A stretch of 64,000 nucleotides of DNA from Hymenobacter cavernae (GCF_014641455.1 NZ_BMHT01000001.1:372001-436000), one strand, 5' to 3'; positions 40,185-49,998 are shown, counted from the stretch's first letter. The notes: generated by a model not told the origin, from the sequence alone. A program made the numbers and translations.

Positions 40185-41297
40185 ATGCTGGATTATCTAA
40201 CCCTTTTTAAACCGCTGGGCGCGCAAAGCCAGGTAGTATACTTTTCCTACCACCTAGCTACGCGCCGACTCGTGCACGTGAGCCCTGCCTACCAACGGGT
40301 ATTCGGCAGCTCGCTGGAGCAGGCTCCCGACGAGCTGGCACAGCTGCTCAGCTACTTGCACCCTGACGACCGGGAATATGTGGCCGGGTGCGTGCAGCAG
40401 CTAGGTCCTGAGCAGCTGGCGGAAGAAATAGAGCTGCGCCTGCGCTACCCCGATGGGCATCGTCAGTGGCTGAGCCTTACCCTAGGTCGGGTGCGGACTG
40501 CTGACGGGGAGGAGTTCCTGAGCGGCTACGTGCAGGATATAACGCGGCTAAAAGCCTACATGGACAATGCTGACAAGTTCAACGCCAAGAAGAACGCCAC
40601 GCTGGAAATTCTCTCGCACGACCTGGCCGGCCCGCTGCTGCTGGTTCAGCAGCTGGCGGCTCACGTCGATCAACAAGCCAGTACTTACAATAATCCCGAG
40701 CTGAAGCATCTGCTAGGTCTCATGCAGAAGACCTGCCAGGAAAGCGTCGACCTAATTCGTGACTTTGTGAATCAGGAGTTTATGGAGTCGTCTAACGTCG
40801 AGCTGAAGCTGGAACGCATTGACTTGATTAAACGGCTGCGCTGGCTCCTGAATGAATACCAAAGTTCCGAGCAAAACATAGATAAGCACTTTGAGTTTCG
40901 CGCCCCGGACGAGCCCTTGTACCTGCTGCTCGACGACAACAAGTTTCAGCAGGTGATGAACAACCTGCTCAGTAATGCTATCAAATTCACCTACGATGGG
41001 GGCCACATCACAGTTTCTGTCGAGCCACAGCCCCATCACGTCCTGATTACCGTCTCCGACGATGGCATTGGCATCCCCGAGAAGTTTCATTCGGTCCTCT
41101 TCGATAAGTTCACCAAGGCGCGCCGGCCTGGCCTGCGTGACGAGAAAACAACGGGCCTAGGTATGTCAATTATCAAGCTCCTTGTCGAGCTACACGACGG
41201 CAGGATCTGGTTTGCGAGTACCGAAAACCAAGGAACTACTTTTTTCATTCGCTTACCCATCCGGGAGCCGCACGAGTTACCGGCCAGCGAGCGATAA
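40185..41297 (+). CDS. PAS-domain sensor histidine kinase
   Basis: A 370-residue kinase without a transmembrane segment. PAS domain at about 15-125 (RRLVHVSPAYQRVFG, YLHPDDREYV, SGYVQDITRL). The dimerisation/phosphoacceptor helix has H145 in EILSHDLAGPL. The HATPase domain carries the N box (NNLLSNAIKFT), G1 (DDGIGIP), F box (LFDKFTKA) and G2 (TTGLGMSIIK). No receiver domain and no response-regulator gene is next to it, so the partner lies elsewhere. ATG 40185 is used because the frame extended to 40137 would need a TTG start. Confidence 0.92.
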   Translation: MLDYLTLFKPLGAQSQVVYFSYHLATRRLVHVSPAYQRVFGSSLEQAPDELAQLLSYLHPDDREYVAGCVQQLGPEQLAEEIELRLRYPDGHRQWLSLTLGRVRTADGEEFLSGYVQDITRLKAYMDNADKFNAKKNATLEILSHDLAGPLLLVQQLAAHVDQQASTYNNPELKHLLGLMQKTCQESVDLIRDFVNQEFMESSNVELKLERIDLIKRLRWLLNEYQSSEQNIDKHFEFRAPDEPLYLLLDDNKFQQVMNNLLSNAIKFTYDGGHITVSVEPQPHHVLITVSDDGIGIPEKFHSVLFDKFTKARRPGLRDEKTTGLGMSIIKLLVELHDGRIWFASTENQGTTFFIRLPIREPHELPASER

Positions 41298-41354
41298 GCT
41301 TGTTTTAGCTGGTTAGTACTTTAGACTTAGTATGAATTACGTGGCCGTGGCTTC

Positions 41355-41433
41355 TATCTTTGCGGCGCCGTAGTCCGGCACCTAGGTACTCGCTGTCTTG
41401 CTGCCAATTTGGGCCGCGGGTGGCATACTTTTG
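41355..41433 (+). promoter_or_regulatory. Two candidate -7 elements before ferredoxin reductase
   Basis: TATCTTTG at 41355-41362 and TACTTTTG at 41426-41433, both exact TAnnTTTG, but without TTG at the standard distance. The gene starts at 41516, so leaders of about 150 or 80 nt are predicted. An ACCTAGGT is at 41380-41387. Confidence 0.5.
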
Positions 41434-41515
41434 AAGAAGCCAGCCAACGATTCCGGGGCTTTATTTGTTAAGCAACTGGGCGTTAGCCGTTCATTCGTAC
41501 TTGCTGTTTTAATTC

Positions 41516-42532
41516 ATGACCAATACTATTTCCACCGATATCTGCATTATCGGGGCGGGCCCGGTCGGGCTGTTTGCCGTGTTCGAAGCCGGCTTGTTGA
41601 AATTGCGTTGCCACGTAGTCGATGCCCTGCCGCAGGTGGGCGGGCAGTTGTCGGAAATCTATCCGAAGAAACCCATTTACGACATTCCGGGCTACCCCGA
41701 AGTGCTGGCCGGCGACCTGGTGCAGAACCTGATGCGCCAGATCGAGCCCTTCCACCCCACCTTCACGCTGGGCGAGCGGGTCGAGCAGTTCACCAAGCTC
41801 GACGACGGCTCTTTCCGGCTGGTGACTACCGACGGCACCGAGATTTCGTGTAAAGCAATTGCCATTGCCGGGGGCCTAGGTTCGTTTGAGCCGCGCAAAC
41901 CCGCCATTGAGAACCTGGAAACCTTTGAAGGCGGCAAAGGCGTGCACTACATGGTGCGCGACCCAGAGCACTTCCGCGATAAGCGCCTGGTGATTGCCGG
42001 CGGCGGCGACTCCGCGCTCGACTGGACCATTTTCCTGGCGAATGTAGCCAAGGAAGTGACTTTGGTGCACCGTGGTACTACCTTCCGCGGCGCCGCTGAT
42101 TCGGCCGAGAAAGTAAAAGCGCTGCACGATGAAGGTCGCGCCCGCCTGGTGTTGTCGTCGAACGTGACGCATGTGCACGGCGATGATGCGCTAAAGTACG
42201 TGACCATCACCGGCAACGACGGCACGCCGGAGCAAGTGCCGGTTGATGCGTTTGTGCCGCTTTTCGGACTCACGCCCAAGCTAGGTCCGATTGGTGACTG
42301 GGGCTTGGAGATTGAGGATAACGCGGTGAAAGTGAACACCGTGGATTATTCCACCTCAATTCCGGGTGTTTACGCCATTGGTGATATCAACACGTATCCG
42401 GGCAAGCTCAAGCTGATTCTGTGTGGCTTCCACGAGGCTGCGCTCATGTGCCAGGGCGCCTACAAATACATCTTCCCCGATAAGAAGTACGTGCTCAAGT
42501 ACACCACCGTCAACGGCGTACCGACTATGTAA
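41516..42532 (+). CDS. Ferredoxin-NADP reductase (TrxB-like)
   Basis: A 338-residue flavoprotein of the thioredoxin-reductase-like FNR group. The FAD-binding motif DICIIGAGPVGLFAVFEAG is at the N-terminus, and an NAD(P)-binding motif LVIAGGGDSALDW lies in the middle. VDYSTSIPGVYAIGDINTYP is the FAD C-terminal element. No CxxC redox site is seen, which separates it from thioredoxin reductase. A 2Fe-2S ferredoxin gene follows 105 bp downstream, so the pair probably works together, passing electrons between NADPH and ferredoxin. Confidence 0.92.
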   Translation: MTNTISTDICIIGAGPVGLFAVFEAGLLKLRCHVVDALPQVGGQLSEIYPKKPIYDIPGYPEVLAGDLVQNLMRQIEPFHPTFTLGERVEQFTKLDDGSFRLVTTDGTEISCKAIAIAGGLGSFEPRKPAIENLETFEGGKGVHYMVRDPEHFRDKRLVIAGGGDSALDWTIFLANVAKEVTLVHRGTTFRGAADSAEKVKALHDEGRARLVLSSNVTHVHGDDALKYVTITGNDGTPEQVPVDAFVPLFGLTPKLGPIGDWGLEIEDNAVKVNTVDYSTSIPGVYAIGDINTYPGKLKLILCGFHEAALMCQGAYKYIFPDKKYVLKYTTVNGVPTM

Positions 42533-42534
42533 AA

Positions 42535-42637
42535 GCTGCTGGCTTTTGGCGGTTAGCTGTTAGCTTTGCCCTAGGATTTTTAGAAAAAGTTAACAGCTAA
42601 CAGCCAAAAGCTGGCAGCTAAAGCCAAAAGCTTTACA
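42535..42637. repeat. Imperfect inverted words between FNR and ferredoxin
   Basis: GCTGGCTTTTGGCGGTTAGC at the left faces GTTAACAGCTAACAGCCAAA and a second related copy on the right, with CCTAGG at 42570 near the centre. The words are degenerate and resemble the other tandem-word repeats. Confidence 0.6.
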
Positions 42638-42973
42638 ATGAGTGCAGATAACCTGGATGTACGCGTATATGTGGAGGAAGCTCCCGGTCAGCGCCGCGAA
42701 ATAATTGCCCCAACGGACATGGGCCTGAGCCTGATGGAAGCGCTGAAAGCCAGCGGCTACGACATTCAGGCGACGTGCGGCGGCATGGCGCTGTGCGGCA
42801 CCTGCCACGTCGAGGTGCTGGCCGGTCCCGCCCTCGACGAGCCCAGCGACGACGAGATGTATATGCTCGAAAGCCTGCCCATTCTGAGCGAAGGCAGCCG
42901 CCTTTCCTGCCAGATTCGCATTACGCCCCGCCTCGATGGCCTGGTAGTGCGCCTCATGCCGCAGATGGCCTAG
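42638..42973 (+). CDS. 2Fe-2S ferredoxin
   Basis: A 111-residue adrenodoxin/bacterial-type ferredoxin. Cluster ligands C47, C53, C56 and C91 are visible (CGGMALCGTC, then RLSCQIRI), spaced C-X5-C-X2-C-X34-C. It is probably the electron partner of the reductase encoded just upstream. The TAG stop codon (42971-42973) lies inside a CCTAGG, so the palindrome here uses the frame that is otherwise closed. Confidence 0.94.
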   Translation: MSADNLDVRVYVEEAPGQRREIIAPTDMGLSLMEALKASGYDIQATCGGMALCGTCHVEVLAGPALDEPSDDEMYMLESLPILSEGSRLSCQIRITPRLDGLVVRLMPQMA

Positions 42974-43005
42974 GTTCTGCTTAGAAACCTAGCTTTTTCC
43001 CGCAA

Positions 43006-43050
43006 GCCAATAAAAAAGGAGAGCCCCAGCGGCTCTCCTTTTTTATTGGC
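43006..43050. terminator. Bidirectional terminator
   Basis: GCCAATAAAAAAGGAGAGCC pairs with its complement in 43031-43050 around a 5-nt loop. It separates ferredoxin (+) from a minus-strand gene. CCTAGG flanks at 42969 and 43060. Confidence 0.88.
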
Positions 43051-43069
43051 TTAATGGCACCTAGGTCAC

Positions 43070-43528
43070 TTAGCGACGACGCCTGGTGCCAGGTTTCTTC
43101 GTGACGTGCTTCGACTTAGTCGAGTGCGACTTGCTCGTGGTTTTGTGCTTCGTCGAGGTGGTGCGGTGGGAGCTGCTGCGCCGGTGATAGGTGCGCGTGG
43201 CCGTTTTGGCGGCAGGCACGGCGGCTTCTTCAGGCTCTGTTGCCTCGGTAGCTTCCAAATTGCGGGCCGTTACTTCCAGGGCGGCCTGCTGGGCTTCTTC
43301 CACTTTTGCAGTGGCCGCTGCGGCTTTCTTGCGGCGCGTGGGCATCAGAAAGTCACGCTCGGCACGCTCCTGCGCTGAAAGCCTCTCTTCACCGGGCAAC
43401 GCGGGGCCAACGGGCAACGCTGCGTGGCTTTTGTGGTCGACAGCTGTTTTCTTCTCGCTTTGAGCAAAAGCCGACGCGCTGCAAAGCAGCAGGCCAGCCA
43501 GTACATAGATCTTACGTTTCTGCATCAT
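43070..43528 (-). CDS. Secreted basic low-complexity protein, unknown
   Basis: A 152-residue product (start MMQKRKIYVLAGLLLCSASAFAQ; the second Met is equally possible) with a clear signal peptide. The mature part is mainly disordered: an Ala/Glu/Thr stretch, then a strongly basic C-terminus with alternating Lys/Ser/Thr/His words ending GTRRRR. No domain is recognised. The promoter at 43549-43579 is good. Binding of nucleic acid or polyanion is possible, but only inferred from charge. Confidence 0.7.
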   Translation of the reverse strand: MMQKRKIYVLAGLLLCSASAFAQSEKKTAVDHKSHAALPVGPALPGEERLSAQERAERDFLMPTRRKKAAAATAKVEEAQQAALEVTARNLEATEATEPEEAAVPAAKTATRTYHRRSSSHRTTSTKHKTTSKSHSTKSKHVTKKPGTRRRR

Positions 43529-43548
43529 TCCATCATACTATGAATCGA

Positions 43549-43579
43549 CAAAGGTAAGCCGCACAGGCGGCCTAGTCAA
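43549..43579 (-). promoter_or_regulatory. Promoter of the basic secreted protein gene
   Basis: Minus strand: TTG (43579-43577), 20-nt spacer, TACCTTTG (43556-43549), an exact TAnnTTTG, about 20 nt before the start codon. Confidence 0.7.
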
Positions 43580-43755
43580 CTCGCGCATTATCTACGGGTT
43601 GCCAAAAGCCTGCCAAGGCATATCAGGGCCGTTTTCAGATTGTACAAAATTATGGCCTAGGTTTTCACGTGTGGCGAGTAGCGCGCGCGTGCTAACGTTA
43701 GCAGACGTCAGAACTCGCGCTGCTCGTCGCGGAACGGATTTCTGCGCTACATGCG

Positions 43756-46700
43756 TTACGGCGCAATCGATAGGCGGGTGCCAGCCGAATGCGCCGTAAA
43801 CTCCGGGGCATACAGGCATTGCAGCTGCGAGAGGCCACTGGAAAAGTCGCCGCCCTGAACCGCCCGTAGCCGGTACTCAAAAGTGTGGACGCCCTTGGGG
43901 AAGTAGCTGATGAAGAAGTTAGTAGCGGCGTCGCGGGGACTTTCGTAGTAACCTAGCCCACCCTGGTAGCGGTAGCCGCTGAGCTGCCCGATCAGCTCCA
44001 AGCCGGCGGCGCGCTGGTCTTTGAGGTGCACGTATTCCAGGTCGCGGTCGGAGCGCAGCACGAGGCGCACCACCAGCACGTCGCCGATGCGCAGGGGCGT
44101 AGCTGGCGTTATCTTTTCCAGCACCGGGCCACCTGCGGTGCGCTGCTCCCGCAGGAGTTGCCGCTCCAGACTCAGGAGCGTAGCGGCAGGCATTATTTTA
44201 TCCAACTGCTCGAAATACTGCCAATATAAAGCGCCCCAGGTCAGACCAGCATCGGGCTTCGTTACGCTCACCTGCCCTTGCGTTGGCTTGATTTCGGCAG
44301 CCGGGAAAGTGGTTTTGAAGTAGCCCGTACCTGCTTCGAGCGCGCCATGCTGCACCGGCTTCCCTCCTATCTGCACCGTCACCGGCGAGCTAGGTTGCAG
44401 CCAGTCGGAGCCGCGCAGGAGCAGAGCGTAGCAGGCATCGGCGGTGGCGCGGGTGCTGGGCCAGTTTTGCGTTTGCTTCTGGCGGAGCAGCCACAGCTTC
44501 ATTTCGTCGGTCGCTTGCTGGTCGTTGGCAATTTCGTCGAAGGCTTCGATGAGCGTGGCCTGGGTTTCGGTGGGGGCCTCGCGCCAATAGTAGCCGCCGC
44601 GCACTTCTTTCCAGTACATACCTAGGTCAGGGCTGTGCAGGGCATTCTCGCGGAGTGCGGTTATGATTTCTGCCGCCGACTGCTTCTTTTGCCGGTGCAG
44701 TGCCAGAGCAAGCTGCGCTTGCATGTAGCGCGTCTGGCTTTGCCAGAAGCCAGCGCCTTGCTCCTGATAATAACTTAGGGCTGCCTGTGCGTCCTTCGCG
44801 ACGGGTTGCTGCGGCCAGAAGCTGCGAGCGTACAAGGCCTGAATCTGTAGATCGGAAAGATGATTTGCCTTCAGGTCGACAGCCTTTTGACGGCGCAACT
44901 GCGCGTAATCCTGCTGAAGCTGCGTATCGAGGTAGCGCAGAGCGTTTTGCAGGATAGCTTTGGCTTGCTCGTTCTGTGTGGCATCGAAGGCACCTAGCTT
45001 TTGCAGCTTGCCAAAACCCGCCACAATCAACTGCGTGATGTAGCGGTCGGCGGGCATCTTCTCGAACCACGGAAAAGCGCCGTCGGGTTGCTGCATTTGG
45101 GCTAGCTTGGTAAGCGCTTTGGCGGTTTCGGCTTGCAGGCGCGACTCGTCGAACAGCTCGCCCAGCCGGCGCATCCGCTCGGTATCGGTTTGCGCGTCGC
45201 GCACCCACGGCGTTTCCTGAAGCAAAAGATTTTTCAGCTCCTGGTTTTGTTCGAGCTTGGAAGCCAAGGCTTGCTTATTACCGCTTTGGGCAGCGCGCTT
45301 CCACTCGGCCAGAATCGGCTTGATGCGCGGATTGCTCTGTATAATCTTCGCCGCCAGCAAATTAGCATACAGCCGACTGAACAGCTGCTCGGAGCACTCG
45401 TACGGGTACTCCATCAGGTACGGCAGCGCCTGCACGGCATACCACGCCGGGTTCTGACTCATTTCCAGTGTGAGTGAGTAGTTGCGGCGCGTGGGCGACG
45501 TGGTGCTGGTCAGCTTTTTCAGCTCGAAAGCCCGCGTGCCCGGCCCAACGACGGACAACGGCAGCGCCTCCGTCACGAGCAGGCGGTTGGGCAATACGGG
45601 CAGGGTGTTTTCCTCGCCGTCGCTGAAAACTCGTTTTTCGTTTTTCGCTTTTCGTTTTTGGTTTTTGGCCGGTTCGGTTTGGGCGACTACGCGGTAGGTA
45701 ATGGCCTCCAGGGGCACTTGGCCGTCGGCAGTTTCGGGAACAGCTAGGTCCCAGCTCAGCGCGCTGCTTCGGTTGGCACCTATGTCAAACTGCTGCTGTG
45801 CCTTGCCTTTCAACAGCTTACTATCAATGGGCTGCTGGGTGCGGGCGTCGAAGAGGAACAGCTGGGCGGTGCCGCGCATGGGCTGCGCCGTGAGGTTGCT
45901 CACTTTAGCGGCGAAGCGGAGCTGGTCGCCTTCGCGGAAGAAGCGCGGCCCGTTGGGCGTTACTTGCAGCTCCTTTTGCGTCACGAGCGTGCGGCGGAGC
46001 AGGCCGCTGCGCAACTGTTTGTCGTGGGCCAGGGCGAGCAGCTGCCAGCGCGTCACGGCTTCGGGTATCTGAAACTCCAGCACGATTTCGCCTTTGGCGT
46101 TGGTGCGTAGGTCGGGTCGCCAGAAAGCGGTTTCCTGGAAGTTCTGGCGGGCCTGAACGGCGGAGAGGTCGGGCGCTTGACGTACGCTTACGGTTGATAT
46201 ACTGCTAGTTAAATCGCTGCGCTTCTGAGTACCATAGCCCACTACTACTACTTCGTTGAGCTGCTCGGCCATTGGCGCGGGTGCCGCCATTGAGGAATTT
46301 CCCCGGATGCGAATGTTGACATTACTGCTACGCGCCCCTCTGATCTGCACACCAGCAACTTTGCCTTGCAGCGCATTTTTAATCTGTGATTCTGCCGTAT
46401 TCGACCTCTCAGCCGCGTCAGCTAGCCGCGTTAAGCCCCACTTATTCAAATAAGGATAGGCTAGCTCTGCACCCGAAGCAGGCGTTTCCTCTTTCACCAA
46501 CCACCGTGAATTCGCAACCCTAAAACTCCCCTCCCAACCTAGCCTAGGTGACTCGTATGCGGTCGGGAAACGCAACCCTTCAAACTGATGCGGCCGGAAG
46601 TAATCCAACGACTGGTCATACAGCGCAGCTAGCAGCTCTGCTTCAGCGGGTTTGCCGTTGATGTTGTGAATCGTGACGCGCCAGGTTTCTTTTTGGCCGG

Positions 46701-49700
46701 GCTGGAGCTTGTCGCGGAAGGTAGCAATGCTGACGGCCAGCGGCTCGGCCGGGCTAGCTACCTGCACCGTGGCCGTGTGGGTGTAGAGGCGATTATCGCG
46801 CACCTGCGTGGTGTGAATGTAGAGCTGCGTTTCACCTAGCTTGCCGGGCGCAGGCACCGTGAGCAGGCGCTGCTCGCCCGCCGTTAGCGTCAGCCACTCG
46901 CGTTGCAACGACTGGCCTTGCGCCTCAACTTCTACCAGCACCCGTGCGTTGGCCTCACTGCTACCTACCAGAAAGCGAACGGGTTGTCCGGCCGGCACGC
47001 TGTCCTGTAAGCTCACAAACCAATCAGGCGTAGGCACGGGCAGCGTGGTAGCAGTAGGCGTGTAGAGGGTGACGCTTTGCTCCGTTTTAACCGGCTGTCC
47101 TGCCTCAGAAGCAGTTGCTTCCAGCAGGTAGCGGCCGGGCGTTTGCTGCCGAAGCTGTGCCACTAGGGCAGTAAGCAGCGGGCTTTTTTCGGTATCAAAC
47201 TCCTCGGTCAGCACCAGCGTGCGCGCCCATTTGCTTTCGTCGTCTTCGTCGGCGTAGGCGTCCCGTGGGAATTTCTGCTTGAACTCTTCCCGACCTAGGT
47301 TTTCGCGCTCAGGCCGTTCCCAGAGGCGCGGGCGCCAGCTTTGGGCAGGCGGCGTGAGGCGATAAAGCCGTAGTTGCCCACGGGCAGGCGCGAACTGCCC
47401 TGCGGCATTCGTACTCAGCAAGCTAAGCGCCGGCACACGCTCCTGATTCAGCAGCTCGGGCATAATCAGGCGCAGGCTGAGCGTGCTGGCTCCGAGGCTA
47501 AGACTTTGCTGGCCCGTGCGGGTTTCGCCGGCTGCGTCGGTCACGTCGGCGGTTATTTCAAAGATGTAGCCCGGCCGGCCGCCTTTTCCACGAGCAGCTA
47601 CGGTATCGGCCTGGGCAACGAAAGTGACGCTGAAGCTGCCATCAGCCGCTGTCTGGGTGGTGCCGTTGCCGATTTCCACTTCCGCCTGACTTGGGTAAAG
47701 TTCGGGCCTGTAGCGCCCACCTAGGTTAGGCCGGAAGAGCGGCCACACCGTGCGGCGCACCACGCGGTATTGCACCGTCGCCCCGTCGATGGGCTGACCA
47801 GCATACGCCGTGGCTTGCCCGCGCACGGCTACTTCTTTGCCTAGCTGCGGCGTACCTTTTACCGGCTCAACTACCACCTGGAACGTAGGGCGCTTGTAGT
47901 CTTCCACAGCGAAGCTTACGCTGCCTTCATCGGCCTCCTGCGCTTGTAGCTGCATCTCGCCATTCAGCAAGCCCGTGGGCAGCACGAACGAACCGTGGAA
48001 AGAGCCAAATTCATTGGTGCGGAAGCTAGCCTCGTGCACCGTCTCGCCGTTCACGTCGTGCAGCTCAATCGTTTCTTCCGTGTTGGTCAGGAGTCGGGTT
48101 TGGTTGGCCGTTTTTTCGACGACAATACCTTTGAAATACACCGTCTGGCCGGGGCGGTAGATGGCGCGGTCGGTGAAGAGGAAGGTGCGGGTTTCGGCGG
48201 GCTGCGGTTCGGCTCTCTGCCCGTAGTAACCTAGGTAATCCTGTACGATCAGGCTGTCGTTGCCGTGGTGCAGCACGACACCGCGCGTCTGGCTGCGAAC
48301 CTCAAGCTGCCTGTCAGCAACATCCGCGGGCAACGACACGCGTCCTTCCGCATTGGTCTGCCGCGTATCCCCGAGCACTGTTCCCCACTGATTTTTTTCT
48401 TTGCTGAACTTGTTGAGAATAGGCGTGACCTGCGCGGAAGCAACCGGAGTTCCCTGTCGGCGGTGCAGCACCAGTAGTTCCGCGCCGCCCTGCGCTTCTG
48501 GGCTTTGCCGCCGCACCTGGCTTAATTCACTCACGGCTAGCTGCTCGAACGCCGTCGTCACGCCCTTACTCGCCTTCGTTGGGTTGTCATCGGCAGTGCT
48601 GACGATAATCAGGTAACGCCCTAGCGGCAGCGCCGGCCCGGCTTGCTGCACCGAGTGGCTTTTGTAATCTTGCCGGCCGGGCACGCTCAGGGTCCAGGCG
48701 ACGGCCGGCGCGGCACCTAGGATGCGGGCGTAGTTTTTCAGCCACGCTTCCGTGCCATCGTCGCCGCGCTGCAAGCTCTGCAACGCCTGCGCCGTGCTGA
48801 TGCGGTACGCCTTGGCATACAGCCGCGTGGCGTTGCGCACGTCCAGCTTCAGCAGCCACGGCTGATTCGGCAGCACCACTTCTTCCGTCGTGAAGCTCAG
48901 CTCTACGGCTTCGATGCGCTGCCGTAAGGCCGTTGCCGCCTGCGCTCCGCGTGATTTCGGGAACCGCTTTTCGGCCTGCAAAGCTAGGTCGCGCGCCTTG
49001 GCCGGCTGGCTTTCTTCCAACGTTCGAGCGGCGGCAGCTAAAAATTGCGTGCTGATTGGCAGCACTTTGTAATGTTCTGCTTCGCGAAGCAGCGCCGCCC
49101 GGTAAAGAGAATCTTTGTCGGCAAACTCGGCGTGCTGCTGCACAAAAGCCAGCCGCTTCAGATCGACATCAGCCAGGGCCGCCAGGTTGTCGGCCGCCGC
49201 CAGGCGAAACGCGGTGAGCTGCTGCAACAACCCCAACGCGTGAAAATGCCCGTTGAGTGAATCGGCAGGCGGCGCTTGCAGCGGCAGACGCGCAAACGCC
49301 TGCGCCGGACCCAACAACGCCCGATCTGTCAGACGAAACTGCGCAGCCGGGCGCGTGGTGTAGTATTCATCGTTGCCGAGGCCATCAATGGCGCGGTGGG
49401 TCAGCACGTCGTAGAGGGTGGGGCGCAGAGCCCGCCCTTCCGTGTCGCCGCCGCGCACGGCATAACCTAGGTCCTTGAGCAACAGCTTCTGCTGGCGATG
49501 TGGCTCATCGGCAACGGATGCCTGATAGTGCCGCACAATAGCGCTGCCGAGGCGGGCCGCATCCCAGGTACCTAGGTCGACGGAACCGAAGGCCGCAACA
49601 CGGGTGCGGTCGTAGAGCTGATAGCGGTGTTGCTGGTAGTAGTTGGCGTAGAGCTGAGCCAGCAGACTGTGCAGAATGGGTCGGGCAGGAAATTTGGCAG

Positions 49701-49998
49701 CGCCCAAATCACTCTCTACCAGTGCTATCGACTTTTCGTCGGCGTTTTCCTCTTTGGCTTCCAGCAGCCGCAGCTTGTAGAGCAGGGTCCGCAGGTACTC
49801 GGGCGCGTCCTGCCGCTGGCGGGCGGCCTGGTAAATTTCCTCTACCAGCTTGCCGGCGGAAGCCGTTTGATCTTTCGCGAGCAGCGCATCAATCTGCTTC
49901 CACTTCTTGGGGTTTGGGCCGGTAGGCGGCGTAGGAGCAGAAGAGCCAGCATTAAACAACATCAGCAAAAACAGACAGAGCAGAGCAAACGGACGCAT
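43756..49998 (-). CDS. Alpha-2-macroglobulin family protein with plug-like insert
   Basis: A 2080-residue secreted macroglobulin, a protease trap linked to envelope defence. Signal peptide MRPFALLCLFLLMLFNAG is chosen at ATG 49998 (a longer frame to 50025 exists). MG-type beta-sandwich domains follow, including FLFTDRAIYRPGQTVYFKG around 600, the classic MG2 motif. The thioester motif CSEQ (Cys1535) stands in MEYPYECSEQLF. A complement-like helical domain follows. Unusually, residues about 1195-1265 resemble two parts of a SusC-type TonB receptor: LQGKVAGVQIRG with NIRIRGNSS, then LNEVVVVGYGTQKRSDL, in the opposite order to a receptor. No penicillin-binding protein gene (usual pbpC partner) is adjacent. 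Also odd: an in-frame low-complexity KNQKRKAKNEKR insertion near 45640. Confidence 0.93.
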   Translation of the reverse strand: MRPFALLCLFLLMLFNAGSSAPTPPTGPNPKKWKQIDALLAKDQTASAGKLVEEIYQAARQRQDAPEYLRTLLYKLRLLEAKEENADEKSIALVESDLGAAKFPARPILHSLLAQLYANYYQQHRYQLYDRTRVAAFGSVDLGTWDAARLGSAIVRHYQASVADEPHRQQKLLLKDLGYAVRGGDTEGRALRPTLYDVLTHRAIDGLGNDEYYTTRPAAQFRLTDRALLGPAQAFARLPLQAPPADSLNGHFHALGLLQQLTAFRLAAADNLAALADVDLKRLAFVQQHAEFADKDSLYRAALLREAEHYKVLPISTQFLAAAARTLEESQPAKARDLALQAEKRFPKSRGAQAATALRQRIEAVELSFTTEEVVLPNQPWLLKLDVRNATRLYAKAYRISTAQALQSLQRGDDGTEAWLKNYARILGAAPAVAWTLSVPGRQDYKSHSVQQAGPALPLGRYLIIVSTADDNPTKASKGVTTAFEQLAVSELSQVRRQSPEAQGGAELLVLHRRQGTPVASAQVTPILNKFSKEKNQWGTVLGDTRQTNAEGRVSLPADVADRQLEVRSQTRGVVLHHGNDSLIVQDYLGYYGQRAEPQPAETRTFLFTDRAIYRPGQTVYFKGIVVEKTANQTRLLTNTEETIELHDVNGETVHEASFRTNEFGSFHGSFVLPTGLLNGEMQLQAQEADEGSVSFAVEDYKRPTFQVVVEPVKGTPQLGKEVAVRGQATAYAGQPIDGATVQYRVVRRTVWPLFRPNLGGRYRPELYPSQAEVEIGNGTTQTAADGSFSVTFVAQADTVAARGKGGRPGYIFEITADVTDAAGETRTGQQSLSLGASTLSLRLIMPELLNQERVPALSLLSTNAAGQFAPARGQLRLYRLTPPAQSWRPRLWERPERENLGREEFKQKFPRDAYADEDDESKWARTLVLTEEFDTEKSPLLTALVAQLRQQTPGRYLLEATASEAGQPVKTEQSVTLYTPTATTLPVPTPDWFVSLQDSVPAGQPVRFLVGSSEANARVLVEVEAQGQSLQREWLTLTAGEQRLLTVPAPGKLGETQLYIHTTQVRDNRLYTHTATVQVASPAEPLAVSIATFRDKLQPGQKETWRVTIHNINGKPAEAELLAALYDQSLDYFRPHQFEGLRFPTAYESPRLGWEGSFRVANSRWLVKEETPASGAELAYPYLNKWGLTRLADAAERSNTAESQIKNALQGKVAGVQIRGARSSNVNIRIRGNSSMAAPAPMAEQLNEVVVVGYGTQKRSDLTSSISTVSVRQAPDLSAVQARQNFQETAFWRPDLRTNAKGEIVLEFQIPEAVTRWQLLALAHDKQLRSGLLRRTLVTQKELQVTPNGPRFFREGDQLRFAAKVSNLTAQPMRGTAQLFLFDARTQQPIDSKLLKGKAQQQFDIGANRSSALSWDLAVPETADGQVPLEAITYRVVAQTEPAKNQKRKAKNEKRVFSDGEENTLPVLPNRLLVTEALPLSVVGPGTRAFELKKLTSTTSPTRRNYSLTLEMSQNPAWYAVQALPYLMEYPYECSEQLFSRLYANLLAAKIIQSNPRIKPILAEWKRAAQSGNKQALASKLEQNQELKNLLLQETPWVRDAQTDTERMRRLGELFDESRLQAETAKALTKLAQMQQPDGAFPWFEKMPADRYITQLIVAGFGKLQKLGAFDATQNEQAKAILQNALRYLDTQLQQDYAQLRRQKAVDLKANHLSDLQIQALYARSFWPQQPVAKDAQAALSYYQEQGAGFWQSQTRYMQAQLALALHRQKKQSAAEIITALRENALHSPDLGMYWKEVRGGYYWREAPTETQATLIEAFDEIANDQQATDEMKLWLLRQKQTQNWPSTRATADACYALLLRGSDWLQPSSPVTVQIGGKPVQHGALEAGTGYFKTTFPAAEIKPTQGQVSVTKPDAGLTWGALYWQYFEQLDKIMPAATLLSLERQLLREQRTAGGPVLEKITPATPLRIGDVLVVRLVLRSDRDLEYVHLKDQRAAGLELIGQLSGYRYQGGLGYYESPRDAATNFFISYFPKGVHTFEYRLRAVQGGDFSSGLSQLQCLYAPEFTAHSAGTRLSIAP

